From Candidatus Dormiibacterota bacterium (GTDB taxonomy: Bacteria > Chloroflexota > Dormibacteria > Aeolococcales > Aeolococcaceae): 20,442 nt of DNA. A model generated the notes under the pieces. That model made no database searches. It worked only from the letters and a program-made list of their open reading frames with translations, and was not told the origin of the DNA. The translations under genes were made by a program, and so were the position numbers. Location of the stretch: NCBI GenBank assembly GCA_003135255.1, contig PLAX01000092.1, forward strand, positions 1-20,442, written 5' to 3'. Shown here piece by piece: positions 13,813 through 20,442 of the stretch. Position 1 is the stretch's first letter. Each line of letters starts with the position of its first letter.

Positions 13813-15375
13813 ATGGCGTCCGAGCGTTCCGAGTGGGGCGGGGGGGGGCGGCCCGGCCGGGTGCTGGGCGCGGCCGCCCTGCTCCGGCATTCACTCCTCT
13901 GGGCATCGCGGCGGCGCGGCGTGCAGCAGGTTGTCTCCCAGTCGCCGCTCACCCGACGTCTGGTCCGCCGCTTTGTGGCCGGCGAGGGCCTGGGCGACGT
14001 GGTCACGGTGGTCCGGCGGCTGACTGGCCGGGGTCTCTCCGTGACCGTCGATCACCTCGGCGAGGACACTCACGACGCGGCCGGCGCCAGGGCGGCGGTC
14101 GCGGCGCACCGCGCGCTGATAGCGCGGCTCGCGTCCGAGGGGCTGGCGTCGCGGGCCGAGGTGTCGCTCAAGCTCTCCGCGCTCGGCCAGAGCCTGGATG
14201 GCGAGCTGGCCTTCGAGAACGCGCTCGAGGTCTGCCGGGCGGCGGCCATGGTGGGGATGTCGGTGACCCTCGACATGGAGGACCACACCACCACCGACTC
14301 GACGCTTGGCATCGGTGCCCGGCTGCGCGCCGAGCACCCATCGACCGGCCTGGTCATCCAGGCGTCTCTCCGCCGCTCCGAGGCCGACTGTCGCGCCCTC
14401 GCCCATCCCGGCTCCCGCGTCCGGCTCTGCAAGGGCGCCTATCAGGAGACGGCGGCCCGGGCCTGGCAGCGGCGGAACGACGTCCGTGCCGCCTACCTCC
14501 GGTGCCTGCGGAGCCTGCTCGAGGGGGGCGCGACGCCACTCATCGCCACCCATGATCCGGCGCTGATCGACGCCTGCCACCAGCTCATCGCCGCGCGCGG
14601 CGACGGCCCTGCCCACGAGCACCAGATGCTCTTCGGCGTTCGCGGCGACGAGCAGGCCCGGCTCGTCGCCGGCGGGGAGGAGGTCCGCGTCTACGTGCCC
14701 TTCGGCGAACGGTGGTACCCGTACCTGATGCGCCGGATGGCGGAGCGGCCGGCCAATCTGGCCCTGGTGCTGCGCGCGCTGGTGGGTGGTGGGGACGATC
14801 GAGGTGCTGCTCGACCTCACCCAGGGGGCGGGAAACCCCGCGTACGTGTCATCTACGGCCACGGGCTCCGGGAACGCCGCGCCATGAGCTGGCATGCCGC
14901 CTACCTGCGCTGGCTGTACCGGGGCGGACGCCCCAGTGCCTTCGCCCGGTTCCTGAACCGGACGTCGGTCCTGGCCTTCAGCGCCGGGATCGGACCCCGG
15001 CGTGCGTCTACTCTCGAGGTGGTGGGACGAAACAGCGGCCGTCTCCTCTCCTGCCCGGTGGTGGTCGCTGACTGGCAGGGGGAGCGCTACCTCGTCTCCA
15101 TGCTCGGCGAGACGGCGAACTGGGTGCGCAACGTCAGGGCCGCCGGGGGCCGAGCCGTCGTCCGTCACGGCAAGCGCGAAAGTGTGCTACTGGAGGACGT
15201 CGCCGTCGAAGGCCGGCCGCCGATCCTGCGCCGTTACCTGGCGCTCGCGCCAGGAGCGCGCCCGCACATCCCCGTCGACCGCCGCGCCCCTCTCGAGGAG
15301 TTCGAGGCGATCGCCTCTCAGATCCCCGTCTTCCACATCGCTTCCGTCGCCGCACCCGTCCAGACCGCGCTCTGA
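13813..15375 (+). CDS. Proline dehydrogenase, read through into a deazaflavin-type oxidoreductase domain
   Basis: Proline dehydrogenase oxidises proline to pyrroline-5-carboxylate with FAD and feeds electrons to the membrane quinone pool. Residues 1 to about 326 form the barrel: VSLKLSALG (Lys120), VTLDMEDH, GLVIQASLRR, VRLCKGAYQE (Lys207), PLIATHD, and the active-site tail YVPFGERWYPYLMRRMAERP with Arg307 and Arg308. This is a complete monofunctional enzyme of normal length. The same frame continues through about 30 low-complexity residues into a second domain (358-520) of the Ddn/DUF385 nitroreductase-quinone reductase family. No pyrroline-5-carboxylate dehydrogenase gene is next to it. Either this is a true fusion or two genes in one frame; see the entry at 14884. 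Confidence 0.88.
   Translation: MASERSEWGGGGRPGRVLGAAALLRHSLLWASRRRGVQQVVSQSPLTRRLVRRFVAGEGLGDVVTVVRRLTGRGLSVTVDHLGEDTHDAAGARAAVAAHRALIARLASEGLASRAEVSLKLSALGQSLDGELAFENALEVCRAAAMVGMSVTLDMEDHTTTDSTLGIGARLRAEHPSTGLVIQASLRRSEADCRALAHPGSRVRLCKGAYQETAARAWQRRNDVRAAYLRCLRSLLEGGATPLIATHDPALIDACHQLIAARGDGPAHEHQMLFGVRGDEQARLVAGGEEVRVYVPFGERWYPYLMRRMAERPANLALVLRALVGGGDDRGAARPHPGGGKPRVRVIYGHGLRERRAMSWHAAYLRWLYRGGRPSAFARFLNRTSVLAFSAGIGPRRASTLEVVGRNSGRLLSCPVVVADWQGERYLVSMLGETANWVRNVRAAGGRAVVRHGKRESVLLEDVAVEGRPPILRRYLALAPGARPHIPVDRRAPLEEFEAIASQIPVFHIASVAAPVQTAL
14884..15375 (+). CDS. Ddn-type (F420-family) nitroreductase/quinone reductase domain, possibly a separate gene
   Basis: Split-barrel oxidoreductase domain related to deazaflavin(F420)-dependent nitroreductases. 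From the ATG at 14884 it has 163 residues, the length of stand-alone relatives. It contains RWLYRGGRPSAFARFLNR, TLEVVGRNSGRLLSCPVVVADW, YLVSMLGETANWVRNVRAAG and the tail IPVDRRAPLEEFEAIASQIPVF. No ribosome binding site or leaderless -10 box precedes this ATG, which favours fusion. In the +1 frame, a GC3-rich stretch ends with a TGA at 14885-14887 that overlaps the ATG (ATGA), which favours two coupled genes after a frameshift. F420 binding is inferred from the family only. Confidence 0.45.
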   Translation: MSWHAAYLRWLYRGGRPSAFARFLNRTSVLAFSAGIGPRRASTLEVVGRNSGRLLSCPVVVADWQGERYLVSMLGETANWVRNVRAAGGRAVVRHGKRESVLLEDVAVEGRPPILRRYLALAPGARPHIPVDRRAPLEEFEAIASQIPVFHIASVAAPVQTAL

Positions 15376-15392
15376 CGCCGCTGCCCCGAACG

Positions 15393-15752
15393 TCACTCGT
15401 CCTCTGAGTCGGTGGGTTGTGGAGAATAGTCCCGGGGTGTCTCCCTCTTGGCCATGATTGCGACCATCACCATCAAAAACGCCAGCAGCAAGAAGGCGTA
15501 TCCGACGAGCACCGCAACGGCGATGAGTGCGTGGCCGGATATCCAGAGCATTCCGAAGATGAGAATGAGAAGGTACGTCCAGAGCACCGCGAGATAGGCG
15601 AGACGGGCGCCGCGCCGGATCCGCGGGAGATCGCCCATCGGACCCCGGAGCCGGCGTCGGATCAGCACGCCGGTGAGGATCAGCATCAGGCACAGAGCCC
15701 CTGCCCAGATACCCGCCAGCACAGCGACGTTTGTGGTGGCTGCGGCGATCAT
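15393..15752 (-). CDS. Small integral membrane protein of unknown function
   Basis: The 119 residues have three clear hydrophobic segments: about 8-30, about 50-71 and about 73-99. A basic stretch, RRRLRGPMGDLPRIRRG, lies between the first and second; the tail is acidic and ends DSEDE. By the positive-inside rule the basic loop would be cytoplasmic. I do not recognise a family. The gene converges on the proline dehydrogenase gene with only 17 bp between them. No strong ribosome binding site is seen before the ATG. The 148 bp upstream (15753-15900) show nothing recognisable. Confidence 0.7.
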   Translation of the reverse strand: MIAAATTNVAVLAGIWAGALCLMLILTGVLIRRRLRGPMGDLPRIRRGARLAYLAVLWTYLLILIFGMLWISGHALIAVAVLVGYAFLLLAFLMVMVAIMAKRETPRDYSPQPTDSEDE

Positions 15753-15900
15753 CGCGGCTCGCCGCGAAGGCCCGTCACGGCCCCCGCCAGCCGAACGGTC
15801 CGAGGATGCGGTGACCGTCCCTTGCCGCCCACCGCCGGGGGGGTGAATTGATCAGGGGTAGGATGCCGGACGGACCTGCCCTTACTCACCGGCGTAGTCG

Positions 15901-16947
15901 CTAGGCTTGGTCCGGTGCCGGCATGTCCAAATCCTCGGCATGCACCTCAGGAGCCCCTGCGAGCGCGGTGGCGTCGACCCGGAGGGAGCCGGCCAGCGCC
16001 TCCGCGAACGACTTGGTGACCTCCTGGCTGAGCAGGGCCGGGTCATCGCAGAGGTTCTCGATGTTGCGCTGGTAGAGGACGATTCGCGCGCCGGGGGCAA
16101 TGTCGCGCCGCGCCCCGGCGGCGAAGTCGCCACCGAGCATGCCGAGCGGGCCGCTCGTGCCGAGGTACGAGGGATTGAAGAACGAGCAGCGGATGTCGGG
16201 GTCGCTGCCCTTGGCCACCGCGGGCATCCCGGGCAGCATCTCGACCTCCACCACGGGCTGCTGGAAGGCGCCGCGCATGTCGGCCATGGCCTCCAACACC
16301 GCACCGTCGACCAGCTTCTGGAAGTCGGGCTTGCTGAGCCGGACCGGCACGGGCCAGGTGCCGTCCAGTTCGTGGGCTGCCTCGAAGTCGGAGCCGCCGG
16401 CGGAGGGCTTGTCCGGCGCCTGCCACAGCTTGGTCTGGCCGCGCAGGCTCCACGCCGGGGCGAACGTGTTCACCGCGGCGAGCAGGGAGTCGAGGTTGCG
16501 CTCGGCCTCCTCGAAGCGGCCCGCCTTGTAGTCGGCGACGATCAGCCGCCAGAGCGCCTGGGTGGACCTGGGGTGAGCCCGGAGTGCTGTCTGCGCGGCG
16601 AGCTGCGCGTCCGCGTAGTGGTGCAGCCACCAGAGCGCCTCGGAGGCGAGCAGCAATGCCTGCAGCTGCACCTCGGGCGACGCGTTGCCCAGGTGGCGGT
16701 GGGCGACGAAGAGCGCCTCGAACGGGTGCTTGCGGCAGCTCGCCACGTGCCGTGCGATGACAGCCTCGGCTCTCTCGTCGGCCGCGGCGTCCAGGTTCCG
16801 GTGCGCCTCGGGAACGTAATTGAGCCAATGAACGAAGCGCTCCGACAGGCCGTCGTCGAAGGCGAGCTCCGGAGGCGGCGGGGCGCTGGCATAGCCGGGG
16901 CCGGAGTGATGGCTGGGGTGGTCGGGCGGAGCGGGCGAGGTGGACAT
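15901..16947 (-). CDS. TPR-like protein with a zincin-type (metallopeptidase-like) domain lacking HExxH
   Basis: Residues 1-30 are Pro/His/Ser-rich. Residues 50-200 form TPR-like helical hairpins (LLLASEALWWLHHYADAQLA, ALWRLIVADYKAGRFEEAER). Residues 207-322 resemble the minimal zincin family (DUF1025, MMP-like): FQKLVDGAVLEAM, a central VVEVEMLPG strand, then ARIVLYQRNIENLCDDPALL, a very characteristic block. In active members, the helix that follows carries HExxH plus a further His. Here it reads EVTKSFAEALAG, so all zinc ligands are lost. A pseudoenzyme used for binding is inferred. The ATG at 16947 is chosen; the frame is open to a GTG at 17025 without a ribosome binding site. The gene lies 150 bp downstream of the ATPase gene on the same strand. 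Confidence 0.8.
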   Translation of the reverse strand: MSTSPAPPDHPSHHSGPGYASAPPPPELAFDDGLSERFVHWLNYVPEAHRNLDAAADERAEAVIARHVASCRKHPFEALFVAHRHLGNASPEVQLQALLLASEALWWLHHYADAQLAAQTALRAHPRSTQALWRLIVADYKAGRFEEAERNLDSLLAAVNTFAPAWSLRGQTKLWQAPDKPSAGGSDFEAAHELDGTWPVPVRLSKPDFQKLVDGAVLEAMADMRGAFQQPVVEVEMLPGMPAVAKGSDPDIRCSFFNPSYLGTSGPLGMLGGDFAAGARRDIAPGARIVLYQRNIENLCDDPALLSQEVTKSFAEALAGSLRVDATALAGAPEVHAEDLDMPAPDQA

Positions 16948-17097
16948 AGGCAGAATCATGGCCTTACCGGGGAGCGTGTGGTGGTCGCGGGCTCCCGGTG
17001 CCCGGTGGGCGATGATCTCTTCCACCCGGAGCAGCCGGACAGGAGCGACCCGACCCCGCCCCGTTCCGGTCCGGGCGCAGGGGTCAGAACGCAGCGG

Positions 17098-18222
17098 TCA
17101 GGGGTCGCCCTGGAGCCAGCGCCGAAAGAAGGGATCCGACACCTCCCACGCCTCCAGCCGCCGCACGATCAGCTCGCTCTCCTCGAGCGAGGCGAGCGCC
17201 TTGCGGACGGCGTTGGCGTTGGCCATCTCCACCTTGCGGAGGGCGGCGAGCCCGTACGGCTGGACCAGGCCCCCGGGGGCGGAGGCGAGCCGGAGCACGC
17301 GCCGGGCGACGGGGGCCAGGCGCTCGTAGCGCTCGGCGTAGGTGGTGGACTCCCGGCTCACCGCCAGGGCCATGCCGGCCTCCACCTCCGCGATGCCGAT
17401 GCTGCCGCCGGCCACGTCAAACGAGTGCTGGGCGAGCCGCTGGATGTCATTGGGTGCGGGGCCGCCCAGGGCGCAGATGCGGAGGGCCACCTCGGAGGTG
17501 AGCTGCTTGCGCCGCGCCTGGGCTCGGGCCACCAGGTACGGGGACATCTCCTCGTCGGGGATCGGGCCCAGGCGGAGCAGCTCGCCCATGGCGAGGAGGG
17601 GAGCGCCGGGGACGTTGGTCAGCCGCTCCATGAGGTGGACGTGGCTGCCGGCGATGACATAGGAGACAGTCGGGCTCTCGTCGAGGATCGCCTTGAAGGT
17701 GCCCGCCAGGGCGGGGTCGACCTCCACGATCTGCTGAAACTCATCGAGGACGAGGCCGACGGCGTTGGAGCTCGAGGCCTCGGCGAGCAGCCGGCAGGCG
17801 TCCTCCATGGCGCCTGACCAGTCCGTGTCGCGCATCCCCGGTTCGAAGAAGACGGTCACCCCGCCGGTGGGGGAGAAGTCGAGACGCGGGCGCACCCGGA
17901 TGCGCTCGACCAGCCGTCCCATCTTGCGGGTGGTGCCGCCGTGCAGCGGGCCGGAGAAGATCCCCTGGGTGATGGCCTGAGCCACCTCCCTCCGGCTGGA
18001 ACAGCGCAGGAGGTTGACGTAGCCGGTCCGGCCTCCTCGCTTCCGCGCCGCCTCGATGGCGCGGTGGAGGAGCGAGGTCTTGCCGTACCGGCGCGGTCCG
18101 TGAAGGATCACGTTCTGCCCGCCGGTCAGGCGGTCGGCAATCAGCGCGAGCTCCTCGCGCCGGTCGGTGAAGTGTTCGGCGCCGGCCGGCGAGCCGAAGT
18201 GGTACGGGGTGAGATGTGTCAC
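17098..18222 (-). CDS. AAA+ ATPase of the archaeal-ATPase type with C-terminal winged helix
   Basis: The 374-residue P-loop ATPase has Walker A GPRRYGKTS (42-50), Walker B VGLVLDEFQQI with Asp160-Glu161, and the sensor 1 strand YVIAGSHVHLMERL. The C-terminal part (about 290-374) looks like a winged helix: VARRVLRLASAP, ANAVRKALASLEESELIVR, EVSDPFFRRWL. This is the layout of the archaeal ATPase family (PF01637), a branch of STAND-like regulators whose role is mostly unknown. The GTG at 18222 gives the N-terminus MTHLTPYHFGSPAGAEHFTDRR, which includes the family's F-DR-EL box. The frame stays open upstream to 18492, but that overlaps another gene. A -10 box lies eight bases upstream, within an inverted repeat. 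No transmembrane segment is seen. Confidence 0.9.
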   Translation of the reverse strand: MTHLTPYHFGSPAGAEHFTDRREELALIADRLTGGQNVILHGPRRYGKTSLLHRAIEAARKRGGRTGYVNLLRCSSRREVAQAITQGIFSGPLHGGTTRKMGRLVERIRVRPRLDFSPTGGVTVFFEPGMRDTDWSGAMEDACRLLAEASSSNAVGLVLDEFQQIVEVDPALAGTFKAILDESPTVSYVIAGSHVHLMERLTNVPGAPLLAMGELLRLGPIPDEEMSPYLVARAQARRKQLTSEVALRICALGGPAPNDIQRLAQHSFDVAGGSIGIAEVEAGMALAVSRESTTYAERYERLAPVARRVLRLASAPGGLVQPYGLAALRKVEMANANAVRKALASLEESELIVRRLEAWEVSDPFFRRWLQGDP

Positions 18223-18249
18223 CAGAAGGTATGGTACCAATTGGTGACA
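18217..18249. promoter_or_regulatory. Inverted repeat over the ATPase promoter and start codon
   Basis: TGTCACC (18217-18223) and GGTGACA (18243-18249) form perfect 7-bp arms 19 bp apart. Inside are two overlapping 8-bp palindromes, TGGTACCA (18232-18239) and CCAATTGG (18237-18244). On the minus strand TACCAT (18236-18231) is a good -10 box eight bases before the GTG start, so a protein bound here would cover promoter and start. The left arm includes the start codon itself. This looks like an operator over a leaderless promoter; a structured RNA is less likely because most of it precedes transcription start. Confidence 0.5.
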
Positions 18250-18256
18250 TGCCGGG

Positions 18257-18538
18257 TCAGCCGGCCGGGCGGCTCCCCTTGGGTACGTAGTCGAAGAACC
18301 GCTCCGTCGTGCCGCCGGAGGTCCACGCGGCGCGGAGCCGCGTCCGCTTCTCCGCCTTGCGCAGTGCGGAGAGCACCGTCCGGTTGAGGTCGCGGGCGCT
18401 CTCGCCCTCGAGGACGGCCTCGACGTGGAAGCCCCCGGCCGTCTCCGTGACACCGGTCGGGAAGAGCTGGGCGACGACCGCCCGGATGCCATCCGGGCTG
18501 GCGCTGCTCACGTCGGCGACGAGGTGAAAGCTCGGCAT
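18257..18538 (-). CDS. Small hypothetical protein (93 aa)
   Basis: The start at the ATG 18538 gives MPSFHLVADVSSASPDGIRA and 93 residues of alternating strand and helix: strands FHLVADV and FHVEAVLEG, helix ARDLNRTVLSALRKAEKRTR, and a C-terminal FFDYVP. It could be a small alpha/beta (ferredoxin-like or dodecin-sized) fold, but I do not recognise a family. On the minus strand TACCCT (18552-18547) lies eight bases before the ATG, so the gene again looks leaderless. The frame is open to 18589, but that overlaps the preceding gene. It lies between the ribbon-helix-helix gene and the ATPase gene, all on the same strand. Confidence 0.7.
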   Translation of the reverse strand: MPSFHLVADVSSASPDGIRAVVAQLFPTGVTETAGGFHVEAVLEGESARDLNRTVLSALRKAEKRTRLRAAWTSGGTTERFFDYVPKGSRPAG

Positions 18539-18581
18539 GACCCCGCAGGGTACACGCGTCAGCCGGTCGCCGCCCCGATCC

Positions 18582-18794
18582 TCACTCATCGCTCGCGTCC
18601 GCCTCCCGTGGCGGCCGGCCCCGGCGCGGGATCGGGCCGGCCCCGGACGGCAGCCGCCCGGCTGCCGCCAGCGCCCGCCTCAGCAGGAATTCAATCTGCG
18701 CATTGCTGCTGCGCAGCTCGTCGCCCGCCCAGCGCACCAGCGCGTCGTGCACCGCGGGGTCGAGCCGCAGCAGCAGGCTCTTGCGTTCAGCCAC
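18582..18794 (-). CDS. Ribbon-helix-helix (Arc-type) DNA-binding protein
   Basis: The 70 residues begin with a GTG codon. The N-terminal strand KSLLLRLDP and helices VHDALVRWAGDELRSSNAQI and EFLLRRALAAAGR form a ribbon-helix-helix fold of the Arc/CopG type (about 5-47). A proline- and arginine-rich tail with an acidic end follows. The strand residues Ser, Leu and Arg alternate as expected for major-groove contacts. No toxin gene is adjacent. Instead it lies 36 bp after the SPFH gene on the same strand, a pairing that suggests co-transcription. A role as regulator of this cluster is inference. Confidence 0.85.
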   Translation of the reverse strand: MAERKSLLLRLDPAVHDALVRWAGDELRSSNAQIEFLLRRALAAAGRLPSGAGPIPRRGRPPREADASDE

Positions 18795-18830
18795 AGGGTC
18801 GATTCCCCGGCTACCTTCCGTGCACTCCCA

Positions 18831-19772
18831 TCAGTTGTACAGGGTGCCGGCGTTGACGATGGGTTGCGTGTTCTGCTCGCTGCAGAGGACGACCAGCAGG
18901 TTGGACACCATCGCCGCCTTGCGCTCGGCGTCCAGGTCCACGATCCCACGCTCCTCGATGCGCGCGAGCGCCATCTCGACCATGCCGACGGCGCCTTCCA
19001 CGATCGTCTTGCGGGCGGCGACGACGGCGCTCGCCTGCTGCCGGCGCAGCATCGCCTGGGCGATCTCGGGGGCGAAGGAGAGGCGGGTGAGCCGCGACTC
19101 GATGATCTTGACCCCGGCCGACGACACCCTCTCGGAGATCTCGCCGGTCAGCTGGGTGGTGATCTCCGTGGCGTTCACACGCAGGGAGAGTTGACCATCC
19201 TCGTGGGCGTCGTACGGGTGGGTGCTGGCCACGTGCCGGACCGCGGTCTCGGTCTGGATGTCGACGAAACGGGCAAAGTCGTCGACCTCATAGAGGGCCT
19301 GCGCCGTGTCCTCGACCTGCCAGACGACCACCGCGGCGATCTCGATCGGGTTGCCGTCGGCGTCGTTGACCTTGGCCACCTGGGTCTCGTAGTTGCGGAT
19401 CCGGGTGGAGACCTTGCGCCGCTCGGTGAAGGGGTTGACCCAGCAGAGACCGGGGCTGCGGACCGTGCCGTTGTAGCGGCCGAACAGCTGGACCACCCGC
19501 GCCTCGCCCGGCTGCACCTGGGTCAGCCCCCGGAAGGCGATGGAGTCACCGATCATGAGGAGCACCGCGACGCCGATCACGATGCCGGCGAGCAGCCCGT
19601 CCCCGGCGTGGTTGCCGAGGATGGCCCCGAGGACGAAGAGGCCGATGTCGATCAGCCCCACCACGATGAAGAGGATGAGCAGCGGGATGCCTCGCCCGGC
19701 CGGCCGGATACGCTCTGTCATGATCGCCCGCGCCGCGGGCGCCACCTTGGTTGGGGTTGCTGCACCGGTCAT
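18831..19772 (-). CDS. SPFH/Band 7 domain membrane protein
   Basis: Membrane-anchored scaffold of the stomatin/prohibitin/flotillin superfamily. The 313 residues have two N-terminal hydrophobic segments (about 29-52 and 58-76). The Band 7 domain starts GLTQVQPGEARVVQLFGRY and continues GLCWVNPFTERRKVSTRIRN, AAVVVWQVEDTAQALYEVDD, and ISERVSSAGVKIIESRLTRL. A helical region with FAPEIAQAMLRRQQASAVV follows. The ATG at 19772 is preceded by GAGGAGAA at good distance. The gene diverges from an ABC transporter ATPase gene, with a symmetric AT-rich element between them. Such proteins organise membrane microdomains or proteases; no protease partner is visible here. Confidence 0.93.
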   Translation of the reverse strand: MTGAATPTKVAPAARAIMTERIRPAGRGIPLLILFIVVGLIDIGLFVLGAILGNHAGDGLLAGIVIGVAVLLMIGDSIAFRGLTQVQPGEARVVQLFGRYNGTVRSPGLCWVNPFTERRKVSTRIRNYETQVAKVNDADGNPIEIAAVVVWQVEDTAQALYEVDDFARFVDIQTETAVRHVASTHPYDAHEDGQLSLRVNATEITTQLTGEISERVSSAGVKIIESRLTRLSFAPEIAQAMLRRQQASAVVAARKTIVEGAVGMVEMALARIEERGIVDLDAERKAAMVSNLLVVLCSEQNTQPIVNAGTLYN

Positions 19773-19825
19773 CTCGTCTTCTCCTCGGATGTCTCCCGCC
19801 GGGGTGGACTCCCGGCCGCTGGAAT

Positions 19826-19847
19826 TGATACTATCATAGTGATATCA
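19826..19847. promoter_or_regulatory. Symmetric GATA-rich operator-like element between divergent genes
   Basis: ACTAT-C-ATAGT (19830-19840) is a perfect 11-bp palindrome. It is embedded in four TGATA/TATCA half sites, at 19826, 19832, 19840 and 19843. This is by far the most AT-rich stretch of the right half of the window. It lies in the 98-bp gap between the SPFH gene (leftward) and the ABC ATPase gene (rightward), where both promoters must lie. It probably serves as promoter core plus repressor site for one or both. Confidence 0.5.
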
Positions 19848-19870
19848 GATTTCACGGGGAGGCGCGACGC

Positions 19871-20442
19871 GTGGTCGACCGGGTGCTGGAGATCGACCGG
19901 GTGTCCAAGCGGTACGCGCACGTCCAGGCGCTGCAGGAGCTGAGCTTCGAGGTCCGGGCGGGCGAGCTCTTCGGCTTCGTGGGGCCCAATGGCGCCGGCA
20001 AGACCACCACCATGCGCATCGTCCTCGGCGTGCTCGCGGCCGACGCGGGTGAGGTGCGGTGGGGAGGGGAGCCGATCACCTTCGCGACGCGCCGGCGGAT
20101 CGGCTACATGCCCGAGGAGCGCGGCCTCTATCCGAGCATGGGGGTGACCGAGCAGCTCGTCTACCTGGCCGAGCTGCACGGGATGCGCGCCGGCGACGCG
20201 CGCGCGGCCTCGGCGCGCTGGCTGGAGCGGCTCGGCCTCGGTGACCGCGGTGGCGAGCAGCTCCAGAAGCTGAGCCAGGGCAACCAGCAGCGGGTCCAGC
20301 TGGCCGCGGCGCTGCTCTTCTCGCCGGACGTGCTGGTCCTCGACGAGCCCTTCTCGGGGCTCGACCCGGTGGCCGTCGACGTGATGAGCGACGTGCTCCG
20401 GGAGCAGGCGGATGCGGGCATCTCGGTGCTCTTCTCCAGCCA
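19871..20442 (+). CDS. ABC transporter ATP-binding protein, 5' part (runs off window)
   Basis: The first 190 residues of an ABC ATPase are visible. Walker A GPNGAGKTT is at 38-46, Q-loop region RIGYMPEERGLYPSM at 76-90, signature LSQGN at 134-138, Walker B VLVLDEP at 154-160, and the SGLD D-loop at 162-165. The frame stays open to the last base, just before the expected H-loop histidine. PEERGLYP and LSQGNQQ are typical of the NatA-type branch of export ATPases, in which the permease is normally encoded next. GGGGAGG nine bases before the GTG supports this start. It diverges from the SPFH gene across the symmetric element at 19826-19847. Confidence 0.93.
   Translation, partial: MVDRVLEIDRVSKRYAHVQALQELSFEVRAGELFGFVGPNGAGKTTTMRIVLGVLAADAGEVRWGGEPITFATRRRIGYMPEERGLYPSMGVTEQLVYLAELHGMRAGDARAASARWLERLGLGDRGGEQLQKLSQGNQQRVQLAAALLFSPDVLVLDEPFSGLDPVAVDVMSDVLREQADAGISVLFSS

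Noticed and set aside
15907..17817. 636-codon open frame on the plus strand
   Set aside because: It runs antisense to the TPR/zincin and AAA+ genes, which have recognisable domains. Its product is Gly/Arg/Val-rich low complexity, typical of shadow frames in GC-rich DNA.
18537..19943. 468-codon open frame on the plus strand
   Set aside because: Antisense to the SPFH and ribbon-helix-helix genes; the product is repetitive Asp/Gly/His-rich sequence without motifs.

Overview
The window is high-GC bacterial DNA, most likely from an Actinomycetota-type lineage. The evidence is GC-rich third codon positions, GTG starts, several apparently leaderless genes with a TANNNT-like -10 box 6 to 8 nt before the start codon, an actinobacterial-type Orn, and a Ddn-type deazaflavin oxidoreductase domain. 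It falls into three blocks.

Block 1 (1-2645) is a scarred junction. It holds the 3' part of an aldo/keto reductase gene, then about 870 bp with no convincing gene. Next comes the 3' half of a tRNA-Ser(UGA) gene on the minus strand, followed in its reading direction by a small terminator; this looks like an att scar of an integrated element. A truncated, frameshifted SNF2 helicase fragment follows, fused to the C-terminus and right terminal repeat of an ISL3-family insertion sequence.

Block 2 (2646-10201) is a compact seven-gene, same-strand unit. It encodes oleate hydratase, acyl-CoA dehydrogenase, a zinc alcohol dehydrogenase, and a complete FixABCX set (EtfB, EtfA, ETF-quinone oxidoreductase, FixX ferredoxin). 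Read together, the genes suggest hydration of an unsaturated fatty acid, oxidation of the hydroxy acid, a flavin-dependent acyl or enoyl redox step, and electron exchange with the quinone pool. ISL3 remnants lie on both sides (2321-2549 and about 10235-10505), so the block looks like imported cargo.

Block 3 (10664-20442) is more GC-rich and looks like resident chromosome. On the plus strand it has a TPR-like/GGDEF diguanylate cyclase, oligoribonuclease, a nitrilase-superfamily hydrolase, and proline dehydrogenase read through into a Ddn-type domain. On the minus strand, read right to left, it has an SPFH membrane protein, a ribbon-helix-helix protein, a small unknown protein, an AAA+ ATPase with winged-helix tail, a TPR protein with a zincin-like domain lacking HExxH, and a three-helix membrane protein. 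A divergent NatA-type ABC ATPase is cut off by the right edge. No CRISPR array, rRNA or complete tRNA is present.
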